From: Isoetes taiwanensis
Taxonomy: Eukaryota > Streptophyta > Lycopodiopsida > Isoetales > Isoetaceae
Assembly: GCA_021234155.1 (NCBI GenBank)
Contig: JAJEKV010000061.1
Coordinates: 1,823,950 to 1,887,949, forward strand
Reading direction: 5' to 3'
DNA: 64,000 nucleotides
Part shown: in pieces, positions 1 to 11,841 of the stretch
How positions within the stretch are numbered: the stretch's first letter is position 1
Layout of the letters: each line of letters starts with the position of its first letter
Notes under the pieces: model-generated
What the model was told of the DNA's origin: nothing
Seen by the model: only the letters and a program-made list of their open reading frames with translations
The model's database searches: none
Position numbers and translations under genes: made by a program

Positions 1-1830
1 ATATACATTTACTTAAGACGTAAAAAATGTTTAGCAATGTACAATGCTAGACTCGGTTGTACAATGCAAGTATACGTATCACCAACAAAATGCGTTTTAA
101 AAAAAAAGAACTAGAATTTCAGGCAACACAAAAAACCAAGAATTAATTGCATCTCCAAGGACTGTGTTCTTAGAATCCCCAAAAGGCAAAAGCACAAATA
201 GCAAGGCCACGTAGTTTGATCAGAAAATGAAAATCAGAACAAAATTAGAAGAAATGCTTTGTTTCTTTTTCTGTGTCTTACCAAGATTGTGCAGAACTTT
301 GACAAGAATAATTTGGCTGGATTTGAAGATAAGCCAACACTGCAGGAGGCCCTCAGTGGCACCAGCTGAGCCACTTGCACAAGTAGAAAGTAGCCTAATC
401 AAGCCCTGAAGGTCCACATTATGCAGCCAGAGTTAAAAAGTCATTCCAAAAGCACAATTAGCAAGAAAAATTCTTCTACGAAAGTCCACATTACGCAGCT
501 AGGCTTAAAAACGTCATTCCAGAAACCAGAATTAACAAGAAAGGACGATCCACATTCCAAAAACCACAATTAGCAAGAAAGGTTCTTCTACAAATTACTG
601 TATATATAGATGTGCTCAAAGAAGTCTGCGAGACTGTATTCCCATTTGCACTGCTAACTGATATGAGATTTACAGTTAGCTGGATTAAATCATAAGAACA
701 AAGTTGATCAATTTTTTCTGCCGAATTGGCAAAGGAATCTGCAATACGTGTAAGACACACAGAGGCATGCTCCACAACCTGGTATACAACCAAAGTTCAA
801 AGTGTCATGTCTAAAATAGATTTGATATTTGAATTAAAAGGAATGTTGTTAATGGTACCTTAGAATCTTGGTTTTGTAAAAGCGTTGTCAAAATGGGCAC
901 AGCCATCATCACAATATCAGTAGAGTCAGATGGTATTTGCAAATATTTTGAAACGAACAAACTACTCGGACGACAAATACAATACCAACAACGACTTAGT
1001 ACAAAAGCATCCATGTCATAATGACAATTTCATAAGACTTACTTGCACACCCAGAGAAAAGAAATCTAAGTAAGACAATACAACCATTAGAGCTCCACTG
1101 CAAGCAAGCACTTGGATGCTCATGAGAGATTTTTAAAGCTTGTAGACTCTGTAAAACACAAACATAAGTGATCCCGAAAAAGTCCAACTAACTCAACCAC
1201 TTAACACTTACTTGCTCGCCAAATCGATGTACTCAATAGTGAGGAGGCGTCTTGCGTAATGGGTACCGCTCCATAATGTACAATGCAAGCAGAAGACAAG
1301 ATGAAGGAAGCACATCACACAAATGAGTGGCGCCCTTGCGACTAATAACATAACATCTGGGTCTAGAACTGCCGAAAGAGTCTCTGAGAAACCTTAATGA
1401 CTCTTACGTCCCTAGCGATTGTAGATGGCAAAAGCTCATTTAGTCCAGCTCAAGTTTTCTAAGCAATCCATGTAGTGCACTACTTGCGGCGAGATTTTGG
1501 CTAATTGTCCCAAGCGCTTCCCCTTCATTCTTCTCATCCACATTACCAAGAGCTGCGGCAACCTTATCTCTATCTCTGCTTGCCCGTCCTTTTCACCGCT
1601 CTTTTTTTCTTTCCCTTCTCTCTCCTTCTCACTTTCCACCAGCACCTCTAAGAACCTTTTTTGGATCCCCCTATCATCATCTTTCTCGTGTTCTCTCTTT
1701 GAAACCTTGTCCTTATCTCTTCTTGATGCTCTAGAACTTTGAACTGTTGATGTTCCTGGCGATTCATGTCTTTGAAACAATTCCAAATTGATGTTTTGAT
1801 CTTTGTAGCTGTTGTGGATGCTCCTACTAC
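1..1830 (-). pseudogene. UPL3/KAKTUS-like HECT E3 ubiquitin ligase, N-terminal armadillo part, decayed
   Basis: UPL3-type HECT ligases attach ubiquitin to substrates and carry an N-terminal armadillo region. Conserved UPL3 blocks occur in order on the minus strand. A charged segment and ASSALHGLLRKL lie in a first exon ending at 1212. SLQALKISHEHPSACL is at 1148-1043, PSDSTDIVMMAVPILTTLLQ at about 980-859, EHASVCLTRIADSFA at 778-599 and GLIRLLSTCASGSA at 405-282. Junctions such as CAG|GG at 405 and ACA|GTAATT at 599 join in phase, so introns are retained. Frameshifts break the first exon after LLRKL (AGLNELLPS continues in another frame) and the exon at 1148-1043. The HECT domain would lie beyond the left edge and is not seen. 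I infer a non-processed pseudogene; an error-rich assembly is the alternative. Confidence 0.8.
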
Positions 1831-1836
1831 TGGATC

Positions 1837-2115
1837 CTATCTGACTGAAAATCTAGACCTAGAACTGAACTTTGTTGGTAAATCGAGGAAGTTCTTGCTC
1901 GTTTGGATCTCTGGGCGGGAAAGGTGGGCTTTGATGTGGTAGTCTTCTATACAATCGCCCCAAAATTTCAATTCTGAAAACCCAGCCTCTTGCATGCTCA
2001 TACGAACCCTATCGGCTCCGAGGGCAATTGGAGTGGCGATTGATCCTCTATCCATGTAATCCGGCCATGGCGCAATAGAAAGGATGAAAATATAAGCCAT
2101 GTTTTCAGAGCGCAT
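1837..2115 (-). other. unrecognised ORF upstream of the UPL3-like sequence
   Basis: This is a 92-codon reading frame that I do not recognise. Its left end overlaps a possible splice acceptor (ATTTTCAG) preceding the UPL3-like first exon, so it may be leader or intron sequence rather than a gene. No domain is visible. Confidence 0.15.
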
Positions 2116-2400
2116 CTCGGCTACCCTAAAGCAAAAATCGATTTCTTTGGCCTTGCATGGCGCCAGCCGCTCTGCCGCCGTTTTGGATGAAGAAAGGACC
2201 CCTAATTTTGAACAATACTACCTACACATCGTGGCAAAAGATTTTGCAATAGGCACATGTGCCTATTGCAAAATCATATATTCAAGACAAAAAAAACCAT
2301 CGACTCATTTCGTGCTCCCAAAAGCACCAAATAGTTCATAAAAGTACATGCGACCCTTTTTCCCTAAACGTTCCGTGGGGCATATGCATACACCCAAAAA

Positions 2401-3052
2401 CTCCTTTATAGAAAATACATCAAAGGTGCATCCCTTCCCCATTTTTTACAAAACCAAACTTTGATAAGCCTTAGAATAACTCCTTTATAGAAAATACATC
2501 AAAGGTCCCTTCCCCATTTTTTACAAAACCAAACTTGATAAGCCTTAGAATAATTCAAATTTCAAGGCGTTTATGAAATTGCCCCCCTAGCCACTTTTAC
2601 AAGCCCAAATTGCCCCCCCTAGCCACTTTTACAAGCCCAACCTTTTTATGGAATGCTTCCAATATCTACCACATATTTAGGTGGGGTTTTACACATGGAT
2701 ATCTACCACATATTTAGGTGGGGTTTTACACATGGATATTCACATAAACACTACTAGCCCATGAATTACAGCACCCACTTTTAATTATCTATCCATATTG
2801 TTTCAAAAATACAAAGCTAATATATTCATAAACTATAACAACTTAGCCATAAAACTTTTTGCACAAGTTTTTCCAAATGCAATAATATCTCATTTCTTAA
2901 CATGTAGATCAATAAGCCATATGACCATATTTCATGTCCTAGCACCAATGACCATATGACCATATTTCATGTCCTAGCACCAATGACCATATGACCATAT
3001 TTCATGTCCTATCATCAATGACCATATGACCATATTTCATGTCCTTTCATCA
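2401..3052. repeat. cluster of four unrelated short tandem duplications
   Basis: Four different units are each repeated in tandem within 650 bp. A unit of about 79 bp is present twice (2401-2553). A unit of about 31 bp, with GCCCCCCTAGCCACTTTTAC, is present twice (2579-2641). A 37-bp unit is present twice (2662-2739). A 35-bp unit, CATATGACCATATTTCATGT and onward, is present almost four times (2918-3052). Copies are nearly identical, so the duplications are recent. The units share no sequence. Confidence 0.9.
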
Positions 3053-4814
3053 TGAATATTCATTTTGTAGAATATTCTAGTCATTATCATAATAATCCCA
3101 TGAATATTCTTTTCAACAAAAGATATTGTCATAAAACTGTTCCCAAGATAGCTCCATTTCAAGCTCTCCCCTGCATATCCATACCTCTATTCCGGCGTAC
3201 CTTGTTTCGAACCATGTTTTTCCATAGAAGAGAATGGGCAATTTGCTCTGCGAGGCTTGGGAAAAAATCCGCAGAATACCACCTTTGAAAAGGTTGTTCA
3301 ATCAGGGGATGCCGGAAAAAATTGGTTATGGCTATGGAACCGGAGCAAAAATAAGCTTGAAGCCGTTTATAGAGGTCGAATGTGGTTCGAAGAGAGCAAA
3401 TCCTATTGAAAGAATACAAAAGATCGGCAAAAGGAGACGTCGCATTCGAGCTTCGCTTATTTATTTTTATAGACCTGGAGCACTTTTCCTTTCCATGAGC
3501 TTCATATCCTTCCAAAATCATCTTCTTGATTTCGTTCCAAGGATAACTAGGACCTTAGGCTTGAACCCAAACAGGATGCTAAGGAGTTGAAACCCACACG
3601 GAAATCGGTTTGTTACATGAAACAAAAAGAAGCATATACACGTGGAATTGCAAGGAACAACAAACCGTAAATGAAGAACAAAAGATGTAAGAACTTGCTC
3701 GGACTAGTAACATCGGAAGAACAAAAGATGTAAAGAACTTGCTCAGACTACGGTTTAAGGGAGGTCAACTCTCCCCTCTCGGCCTCCTGGCCTCGAGGGT
3801 TATTTGCTGTAATTTTCTTGAGGGGAGGGTTAACCTCCTCTTCTCCTTCTCCTTCTTCTTAGTCCCATAGCCTATTGTAGGGTTCCCATGGATGTTAAAA
3901 CAATATCTACCTATCTGTCTATCTGTCCATCTACCTAAGTATCAAGAATGTTAGCAAACACCCCCTAAAGCATTTTAATTGGGTAGATTGTTCTTAGTAT
4001 AGAAGATAAGCATTGAATAGAAGATGTAGCTAAATATTCTCTCACAACTCAAGGAGGGCTTAGTAGCAAGAATGGCACATTTATGTTGAGAATTTTTATG
4101 TCTTGAAGTTATGGGATTTTTGTCATAACATCTTACTGGTCTCATTACGGACTTGGATTTACCTGGTATGGCCAAGTATGTACTATTTTTTCTATGGTAA
4201 AGATTTTTACTTTCGTCAACTTAAATTAAATGATTATTCAATCAAAAATAATAAACCATCTACAAAACCTCTAAGAAATGACATGCTATATTTTTGACGT
4301 CTACAATAATAAACAATTGACCAAAAAAGGGGAGGAGGGACCGCCTGGGGGGGAAGGGGGTGTTGACAAAAAAGAAACCTACGTTATTGGTTTGCATGTT
4401 TACTGTTATCCTTGTATTGGGTCCTATTAGACAGCTCGAGTATTGTGGGCGATAACTATCAATTCATTCAATGAAGAAATAAAATCATCCAAAGAATAAT
4501 TCCCGTATCTTTCGAAAACCATGACATTTTACTTCTTAATACATACTTAGACATGGGATATTAAATTGATATTGAAAGTCAAAACCATGTTATAAACCTC
4601 CTCATAGTTAATGTAAAGTGTGTATGCAAAATCGCCATATAATTCTAAGAAAGCATTGTTGTATGTTGGTCTTGCAAAGATGCAAAACAAATTACAAAAG
4701 ACTAAACAATGACAAATTAAGAATTACAAAAGAAGCCTTTGTATTTTAACATGTACTCATTTGCTTGATATTTGAATAAAGTTTGACATCTTTCAAAAAA
4801 CAAAAATTACAAAA
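3053..4814. other. intergenic stretch without a supported gene
   Basis: Overlapping ORFs on both strands at 3159-3590 are not recognisable. A 43-bp tandem duplication (GAAGAACAAAAGATGTAA) spans 3673-3752. A pyrimidine-rich run and CTAT/CTGT microsatellite lie at 3838-3940, and a G-rich patch at 4325-4361. I see no conserved coding sequence. Confidence 0.5.
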
Positions 4815-5395
4815 ACCATATCTAGTGGTTTGATGCAATTAATTATGCCAATTGTTTTGTATGATCCTTCTGAATAACCAGTATGGATAGCCACATCCTT
4901 TTAGGTGATACCTAGGAATAACTACCATGACAATTAGCTTAATATTGAAAACCATGCTACAAACCACAACCATTTTATAACATACATTGTGATGATAAGA
5001 AACTAGCACGAATAACCACCATAGCATTTAAATTGGTATAAGAAACCATGATATGAACTACTTCAACCTCTTTAAGCAATGTGACAATAAAGAACCAATA
5101 TGACCACCCATTGCCATACTTAAAGTGGTATTAAGAAACCATGCTACAAACCACTGTCAATTTAATAAACCATGCTATGCTAGAAACCAACATGAATGAC
5201 CACTGTTTGATGCTAGAAACCATGTAATAAACTAATATCAGTTTTAATACATCATGCTATAACAAAAAACCAGTATGAATAACCATATACTAGCTATGAA
5301 AACCACTATATTATGTAGTTTTTACTAAGATTGAATTTTTTAGCATAAAAAAGCACATCTATAGTGGTTCTTCAGTGGTTTATTATAGTGGTTAA
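4815..5395. repeat. degenerate AACCATGCTA-type minisatellite
   Basis: The motif AAACCATGCTA(C/T)AAACCA, alternating with AGTATGAATAACCA-like words, recurs about ten times with strong divergence. The ends carry TAGTGGTTT-type words, which are partly the complement of the AACCA words. It reads as an old tandem array. Confidence 0.5.
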
Positions 5396-5403
5396 ACTTT
5401 TGG

Positions 5404-5856
5404 ATGCCTTGTGAAAATGTACAAGAAGAATATGCTGATGCAACTAATCCTGATATACCTGTTGTCGATCATATTAATATCCCTGATCATGCATTTTTAT
5501 ATGGACATGCACTTCAAGATAGCCAAGACCCTTACTCTAGTGACGAAACTTGCTTCCCTTGCAGTTTGGAGGATACCCATGAGTGTTCATGGGATCATAG
5601 AAATGCACGTAGGCTGAAAAATGTAAGTAAGGACGCATGTGAAGGAGATAACCCTTGGGAAGAGAGGGCATCAGACTACTGGTCTGAACCTGATGGATAC
5701 CATGGTCGGGAAGTTGATATGAATGTATGCCATGGCTTGGACTTGGAGAATCAGGCTACCAGTGATGATTCTGAGCCACCTTGCAAAAAGATTAAATGCC
5801 TTGATGATGTTTATAGGGCTGAGGCCTATGAGCATCTGAAGCTATTGGGGTTTTAG
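5404..5856 (+). CDS. hypothetical acidic protein or terminal exon
   Basis: An open frame of 150 codons starts with ATG at 5404, with an in-frame TAG at 5386-5388, and ends in TAG. The product is acidic and rich in Asp, Glu, Cys and His, with no signal peptide or membrane segment. A basic PPCKKIKC patch precedes a possible helix ending EHLKLLGF. I recognise no domain. A CTTCAG before 5373 could be a splice acceptor, so this may be the last exon of a longer gene. Codon use looks protein-like and the reverse frames are poor, which is the main support. Confidence 0.4.
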   Translation: MPCENVQEEYADATNPDIPVVDHINIPDHAFLYGHALQDSQDPYSSDETCFPCSLEDTHECSWDHRNARRLKNVSKDACEGDNPWEERASDYWSEPDGYHGREVDMNVCHGLDLENQATSDDSEPPCKKIKCLDDVYRAEAYEHLKLLGF

Positions 5857-7622
5857 GGAATGACACCTCTTTGCCATTTGTTGTTTGTTATATTTTTTTG
5901 GAGGCAAATGTCACTTGGAATTATGTAACCCTTTGTGCAGAATTCCTTTTTGGGGCCAGCCAACTTGGTTGCCGGTCATTTAGTGTTTACAAGCATGGAT
6001 CACATGACATGCATGTAATATTCTGCTGTAGCTTACACAATGATTGCAATTTTGGCTTAAAGTCTACTTGCACTCCTTTTATGGATGTATATCATTTGTG
6101 ATGCAATACTAGCTTTCTGTTTGAAATTTCAGATCTGAATTTAGTTGAAGATATATTGCTTGGACTATTGTAATCAAGGTAACTAGCTCATATCTTGCAA
6201 ATTAGTCCATGGACTTGATTAATAGTGGCAGCAATAGCTACCATTATTAATCTAGTCCAATCTCTTGCTAATCTTGTGTGCATGGTGTGTTGCAGGTCCA
6301 ACCAAATTCATTTGGTTAAGAAGGTTCAATTCCTTCTTCCCCTACAGCTTAAACAGGTTGCATCTTCCATATCCTTTAGCGGCAAAAGCTGCTGGTAAAA
6401 GCTCATTGTGCCTGAGAAAGATCTCATTGATCAACCAATTGAATTCCCTCTGCAAGCTTTCATGTAAAATCTTCTCTGTAGAAGTTGCGGCAGACCCACG
6501 ATGCAATGCATCACTGGCAAATTGTATAGCATTGAAGTCATCATACAAGCATGGATTTGGGCAACATCTCTGTAGTTTCGGTTGCATTCTCACCACAATT
6601 TGGGGACTCTGTCATATCGATTTGAAGGGCTTCTATTGCTGGGCACAATCCAAAGCATGAAATCTGAAAGAATAACATTTCAGAATCCAAAGCATTCAAT
6701 TCATATAAAACATGCAATTCCGTTCCATTCATATAAAACAATTTCGCCATATCATTCCATTTCATTCCATTCATTTACCGTTAAACTTAAGTCATGGCCC
6801 GTTGCAGAAAGCCTGAACTTAAAAGAGAGCGATCCATGGCTGCCAATGGATTTGGCGAAAGCTCTAGAGAATTCAGGCTGGGTCTGGTACGAACCAAATC
6901 GCAGATAAGGGCATTTCTATAATTCATAGAAATACAGGGGTATTCTAATAATTTAAGCAAAATACTAGGGCATTTTTATAATTTGCCCTATATTAAAGCT
7001 AACTATCAAATGTATCTGTTGATGTTTTTAGCAGGTCATTTGGGTTAGGGAAAGGTCTCCAAATCGATGTTCTTTTCTTAAGTGTGCCAAAGTAGGGCGA
7101 AAGGCGGTGCAACAGTGAACACTGAATCTGAGATGCCAATTGTCCAATCCGGACAAAAAAAGATGGTACTTGCTCATATAAGAGGTGGATTCTGACATGT
7201 GGACATGAATCCTTCGCAATGGACATGCCCGAAAATTTGTTCTTCACAATGGCCATGCCCAAAATTTGTTCTCTAAGATATGAATGGTGGAGCGTGCTTC
7301 TTATCTTGATCAACAATCGAGATGAATGCCTCGAAGCCAAAAGTAAAGCAGTAATACATGTTAAGATAATATATAACCCAACTTTGTGGGAAATATACCC
7401 ATCAATGAGGATGAATAATCTATAGAAATAACAGCTGGGGCATACGTCATTCTCCCCTATAATCTAGAAATTGTGAACAAAGAAAAAGCTGTCGTGGCAT
7501 TCTTCCCGCTTCTCTTTTCATTCCTGTTCCTTTGGATCCTTGCACGCAACTCACTAGCAGATGCATCCTCAATTCTTTCAACCTTATGTTCTGCAAAATC
7601 CATTGGATATTTGTTAAATCAC
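5857..7622. other. intergenic region upstream of the transporter gene
   Basis: Minus-strand frames at 6342-6774 (for example FNAIQFASDALHRGSA) look somewhat protein-like and seem joined by a frameshift, but I cannot assign them. AT-rich words like GGGCATTTTTATAATTTGCCC occur at 6905-6995. The frame of the NCS1 gene stays open back to 7419 without an ATG. Confidence 0.4.
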
Positions 7623-9320
7623 ATGGACATAACCTCCAAATCCAAGCTGCAGTCCAGCAGCTCGTTGACTCAAATTCTGATCACAGAACCACTTTGTAGT
7701 CAAAATTGCAGAACGGATCTATGCAAAAAACCTAGCTGCATTGTCACCTCTGAAGTTGTTAATGGGGCGCTTTACAACGAAGATTTGGCTCCTGTACCTG
7801 CAGAGGAGAGGAGCTTTGGAGCATGGGATATGTCAGCACTATGGATAGGTATTGTGGTGGGGTTGCCATCTTATTATTTGGCTGGAAGTTTGGTTGAAAT
7901 CGGCATGTCATGGTGGCAAGGATTAGGTACTGTTGTTGCTGGAAATATTATCACAGCTTTGATCTGTTCTATGCTTGGTCATGCTGGAACCAAGTATGGC
8001 ATTCCATTTTCTGTTCTTGCAAGGGCACCTTTTGGGGTCTTAGGTGCACATATTCCTGTCATGCTTAGGGCATTGATTGCATGTGGTTGGTTTGGAATTG
8101 AGACATGGATTGGTGGTCAGGCAATCTTCACGCTTCTTAACAGTTGGTTTGGAGGCGCACTAACTGGAAACATTATACCTTGGCTTGGCACATCTGCTGC
8201 TGAATTATGTTGCTTCATCTTCTTTTGGATTTTACAGGTTGTAGTGATCTACAATGGCATGGAAAGCATCCGCAAGCTCGAGCGATATTGCGCTCCCATT
8301 TTAATCATTCTATCTGCTGCACTTCTTATTTGGGCTTACATTAAGGCAGGGGGATTTGGGCCCATGTTATCTGCGCCTTCCATATTTGGTCCAGGAGGGA
8401 CAAAACAGGGCCAATTTTGGCGAGCTTTCTTCCCAGCACTTACTGCTAATGTTGCCTCCTGGGGCGCATTAAGTCTCAATATTGCAGGTTAGTTTCTGTT
8501 GCCTTATAATTTTATTGTGATTCTAGCTGAGTATTTGACCATTTGAAAAAGCATTTAAAGTATGATTCTGAGTTGCAATCCCTCTTCTACAGATTTCACA
8601 AGGTATTCGCAAAGTCAGGCTGATCAGATTCTTGGCCACTTAGGACTGCCAATATACATGGGCGCATTTGCTTTTGTTGGACTGGCAGTAACCTCCGCTA
8701 GTGAGGTAATATTTGGAAAGCTTCTGTCAAATCCAGTAGATGTTCTTGGCAAAATTGGGGGATTTGTCCCAACTTTAGTAGCCTTACTTGGCGTAATATT
8801 GGCTACATTGACAACTAACATTGCTGCGAATGTTGTGGCCTCTGCCAATGCCCTGGTAAGTTGGAAACCCAAAGTTTTTTCTTACAGAATGGGAGCAATG
8901 ACTACATCAGTTTTTGGCCTCCTCTTTCTGCCGTGGAGACTTATGCAATCTAGTGAAAGTTTCATTAACACATGGCTTGTAGGATATTCTGCACTGCTAG
9001 GTCCTTTGCTGGGAATTTTTCTTGTAGACTATTATGCTATAAGGAAGACCTATATCGATTTAAATAGCTTATATTCCATGAGCAAGTCTGATCCTTATTG
9101 GTATACAAATGGAGTTAATGTTCTTGCTATTGTTGCACTTATTGTTGGAATTCTTCCCAACATTCCAGGTTTTATGCATGCTGTTGGATTACTTAGCTCT
9201 GCACCATCAGTGGCATTGGTGATATATGATAACGCATGGTATGCTGGTTCTCTAATAGCTGCTGTCACTTATTGGCTGCTATCACTAACACAGGAACAAT
9301 GTAAGATGCCAGAAACCTGA
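7623..9320 (+). CDS. NCS1-family nucleobase:cation symporter, PLUTO-type plastidic transporter
   Basis: NCS1 symporters move purines, pyrimidines or related compounds with Na+ or H+; Arabidopsis PLUTO imports uracil and purines into plastids. Two exons, 7623-8487 and 8593-9320, flank a 105-bp GT-AG intron. Splicing restores NIADFTRY, the family's conserved NIPDF(S/T)R helix region. Other hallmarks are SFGAWDMSALWIG, GTKYGIPFSVLAR, CGWFGIETWIGG, LATLTTNIAANVV and GYSALLGPLLGI, with about 12 hydrophobic segments. The first in-frame ATG, at 7623, gives 530 residues. The frame continues open upstream for about 50 more codons with a hydrophobic run but no ATG. An upstream exon supplying a transit peptide is possible. 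No disruption is seen. Confidence 0.9.
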
Positions 9321-9493
9321 CGTCCGTTGTTACTTCAATAGCAACAGTAACTGTACAGCTATGCTTCTTTCAAACCAGGATCGCCCTGCCATACATCCTG
9401 TCATTCTGATAGTATATTCATTATGTTTACACATTCTAACAGATAGGACACCCTGAATATATACATCGTTTCATGTGAGCCCTACTGAAAGGC

Positions 9494-9499
9494 AATAAA
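9494..9499 (+). terminator. candidate polyadenylation signal of the NCS1 gene
   Basis: AATAAA lies 174 bp after the stop codon in a T-rich, AT-rich context. Position and sequence fit, but plant signals are loose. Confidence 0.3.
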
Positions 9500-10807
9500 G
9501 AGGACTATTTGAAACAGGTAATAAAAGTTTGTATGGCACTTGATCTTTCCTTGGGTGAAAGAAATTTCCTTTCCCAATTGCAGCTGACCTTCAGAGTTGA
9601 GTGTAGGCACAGCCCCATTTAAGACAAACAGTTCAGAGACCTGCCCAGTAAATGCAGTCTGGCTGTAGCTGTTATAAACTAAACAGATGTTATGTTTAGA
9701 GTTTAGAACAAAGAAAGAAGATAGGGAAATTGGAAAGCATCCCAAAATAAACCGTTTCCATATATAATAGTTGTAAATCTTCTTCCTAGCTGTCTAGAAT
9801 ATGATTAAAAGCAAACCTAGATGCTTGAGCTGCTAAAATGAAAGATATGGCATACTTATAAGACATCAGAATATATATAATAATATGCATTCCTACAATA
9901 GAGCAGGCAAATGATAATGTCCAGAACAGAAGCACCTGTTGCCACAATGGAAGATTTGCCACAATTGAAGCTGGTTAAAACAAAACGTGGCACCTTTAGA
10001 TGAACCTTGGCAATCTAGTTTATCAAGAGCAAGAACAGTCATGGTTTTTACCTGAAAAATGAAGCCATATTAGAGTGTTTGACATGTTTGATGCAATTGC
10101 TTCAAGAACAGCAACTCTTCAAAGCTCCAAAGCGTTCTCCTTTTAAGCAGAAGCCAATATCGAATGGGTGATAGGCATGACAAAACATAATAAAAAGCAG
10201 AAGTTTTTTACTTGTAGAGAGGGAGTATATTCTCATGTGAATAAAAATAGTAGTAAATGTTTCGCAATAACGAAACAAAGGATACTAAATGAATCTCATG
10301 GGCTTACCTAAATATGTTTGTGTATGAGCCTATCTGTGACTTTTTCAAATGCTTTATTTGCAATCAACGGGAGTCCATGAGAAGCAAATAACCGGATAAG
10401 ATGGTCATCCAAATAACTGGACGTGCGTAAACTGTGAGGAATGAAAGATGCAATTGTAGTTGTGTGAGGAATTGAAAGATGCAATTTTAGTTGCACAGCC
10501 TTGTTTGGATATAGACCACAAACCCAATAACCAAGCAAAGGGATGAAATTTTTACCTAGCAAGCAACCCAATGAGTAATATGCCCGAATGGGGGATTTCT
10601 CCAATTCTTCACTTCCCTGTTCGATTGACATAAAGACATTTGCTTTGTTACTAGTTTGACATTTTCTTTGGTATTAGTTTGAGGGCTGATCCGTGCAATG
10701 ATTGTAAGCTAACTCAAGCTTATACCTTATTGGAGTAAATAACAAAGTTTATAATTTCAATTGCAGCTTAGAAAAGAATCCAGTCCTTTTGTTTGGATAA
10801 TGTGAGA
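9500..10807. other. intergenic spacer between NCS1 and rhodanese genes
   Basis: Short unrecognised ORFs lie on the minus strand (9482-9745, 10308-10631). A small direct repeat, GTGAGGAAT(T)GAAAGATGCAA, occurs at 10434-10484. I see no gene here. Confidence 0.5.
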
Positions 10808-11647
10808 ATGGCTCTTGGAGTGTGCGTTCAACAAGGGTTATGGAGCCAACTACCATACAAAAGAGCATGTGCTCATGCATCCATGCGAGTAGGAACCGTT
10901 TCCCAAATCTTCGTTTTATCTAAAAATTGCTGGATCTGACGTTTTTTTCCTACCATTCTTTAGGATGCAGAGGAATTGATCAGATCTGGTCAAGTGCTTT
11001 CTGTCCCTCCCAAGGATGCAGGGGCTTTAATATCAGGAAAAGGGTTTAGGCTTTTAGATGTTCGGCCAGAATGGGAGAAACAAAAGGCCTCTGTTGCAAG
11101 TTCAATCCATGTTCCTCTGTTCATCGAAGATGAAGACAACAGCATCCCTACTCTACTCAAAAAATGGATTCATTTTGGTTATCTAGGCATGTGGGTAGGT
11201 CATAAGTTTACAAAACAGAATGAAGCCTTTGTCGATCAAGTCAGACAGTCTGTTGAAAGCACAGATTCTAAGCTCTTGGTTGCCTGTGGTGAAGGATTAA
11301 GGCGAGAATTGTGACCCTTTTGTTGAATTCTGTCATGGGTTTATCTCATTCTTATTTCTTTATCCATAGGTTGCTGTTTAGATCAATGCTGATAGCTGAA
11401 ATTCACCAAATGCTTAATATTTTTTCCCTTCCATTGGCATAGATCAATGCTGGCAATAGATATTCTTCACAGCTATGGCTTCACAAATTTGGGATGGATT
11501 AGAGGAGGATTGAATAATGCTAGAGATGGTGACTTTGAAGTAAAAGGGTATACCAAGCTCCAATTTGCAACCATTGGAGGCGTGGCAGAGTATGTCTTGA
11601 AGATTTTCTTAGTCTTCCAGGGCCTCAACAATGCTATGCAAAAGTGA
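10808..11647 (+). CDS. rhodanese-like domain protein 10 (STR10-like), probably chloroplastic
   Basis: Single-domain rhodaneses transfer sulfur or act as non-catalytic plastid proteins; the precise role of STR10 is unclear to me. Three exons, 10808-10888, 10964-11301 and 11443-11647, join in phase to 207 codons plus stop, close to the size of Arabidopsis STR10. Exon 1 encodes a basic, acid-poor leader suited to a transit peptide. Exon 2 has GFRLLDVRPEWE, HVPLF and the loop CGEGLR, matching the rhodanese CxxGxR with its cysteine. Exon 3 has FATIGGV followed by a hydrophobic stretch. Intron 2 splits the active-site Arg codon and begins with GC (AAG|GCGAGA). It follows the NCS1 gene on the same strand by about 1.5 kb. 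Confidence 0.85.
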
Positions 11648-11841
11648 ACGAAAAACGAGGTAAGTACAAGTAAGCGGTGGTTTAGGTACCGTGTAATTCA
11701 ATTGGAATACTTAATGTCTCTCTTGTTGCAGCTTCTAGATGGCAGGAACCTCCAAAAAGTTGGAACATATCAAGTGAAAGGATCTGTATGCATGATATAG
11801 ATTGTGCCATGCAAAATAATGCTCAGAGTTATTAATTTAAA

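Noticed and set aside
3159-3590. Overlapping ORFs of about 120 codons on both strands
   Set aside because: Neither is recognisable, and there are no splice sites or conserved motifs to choose between them.
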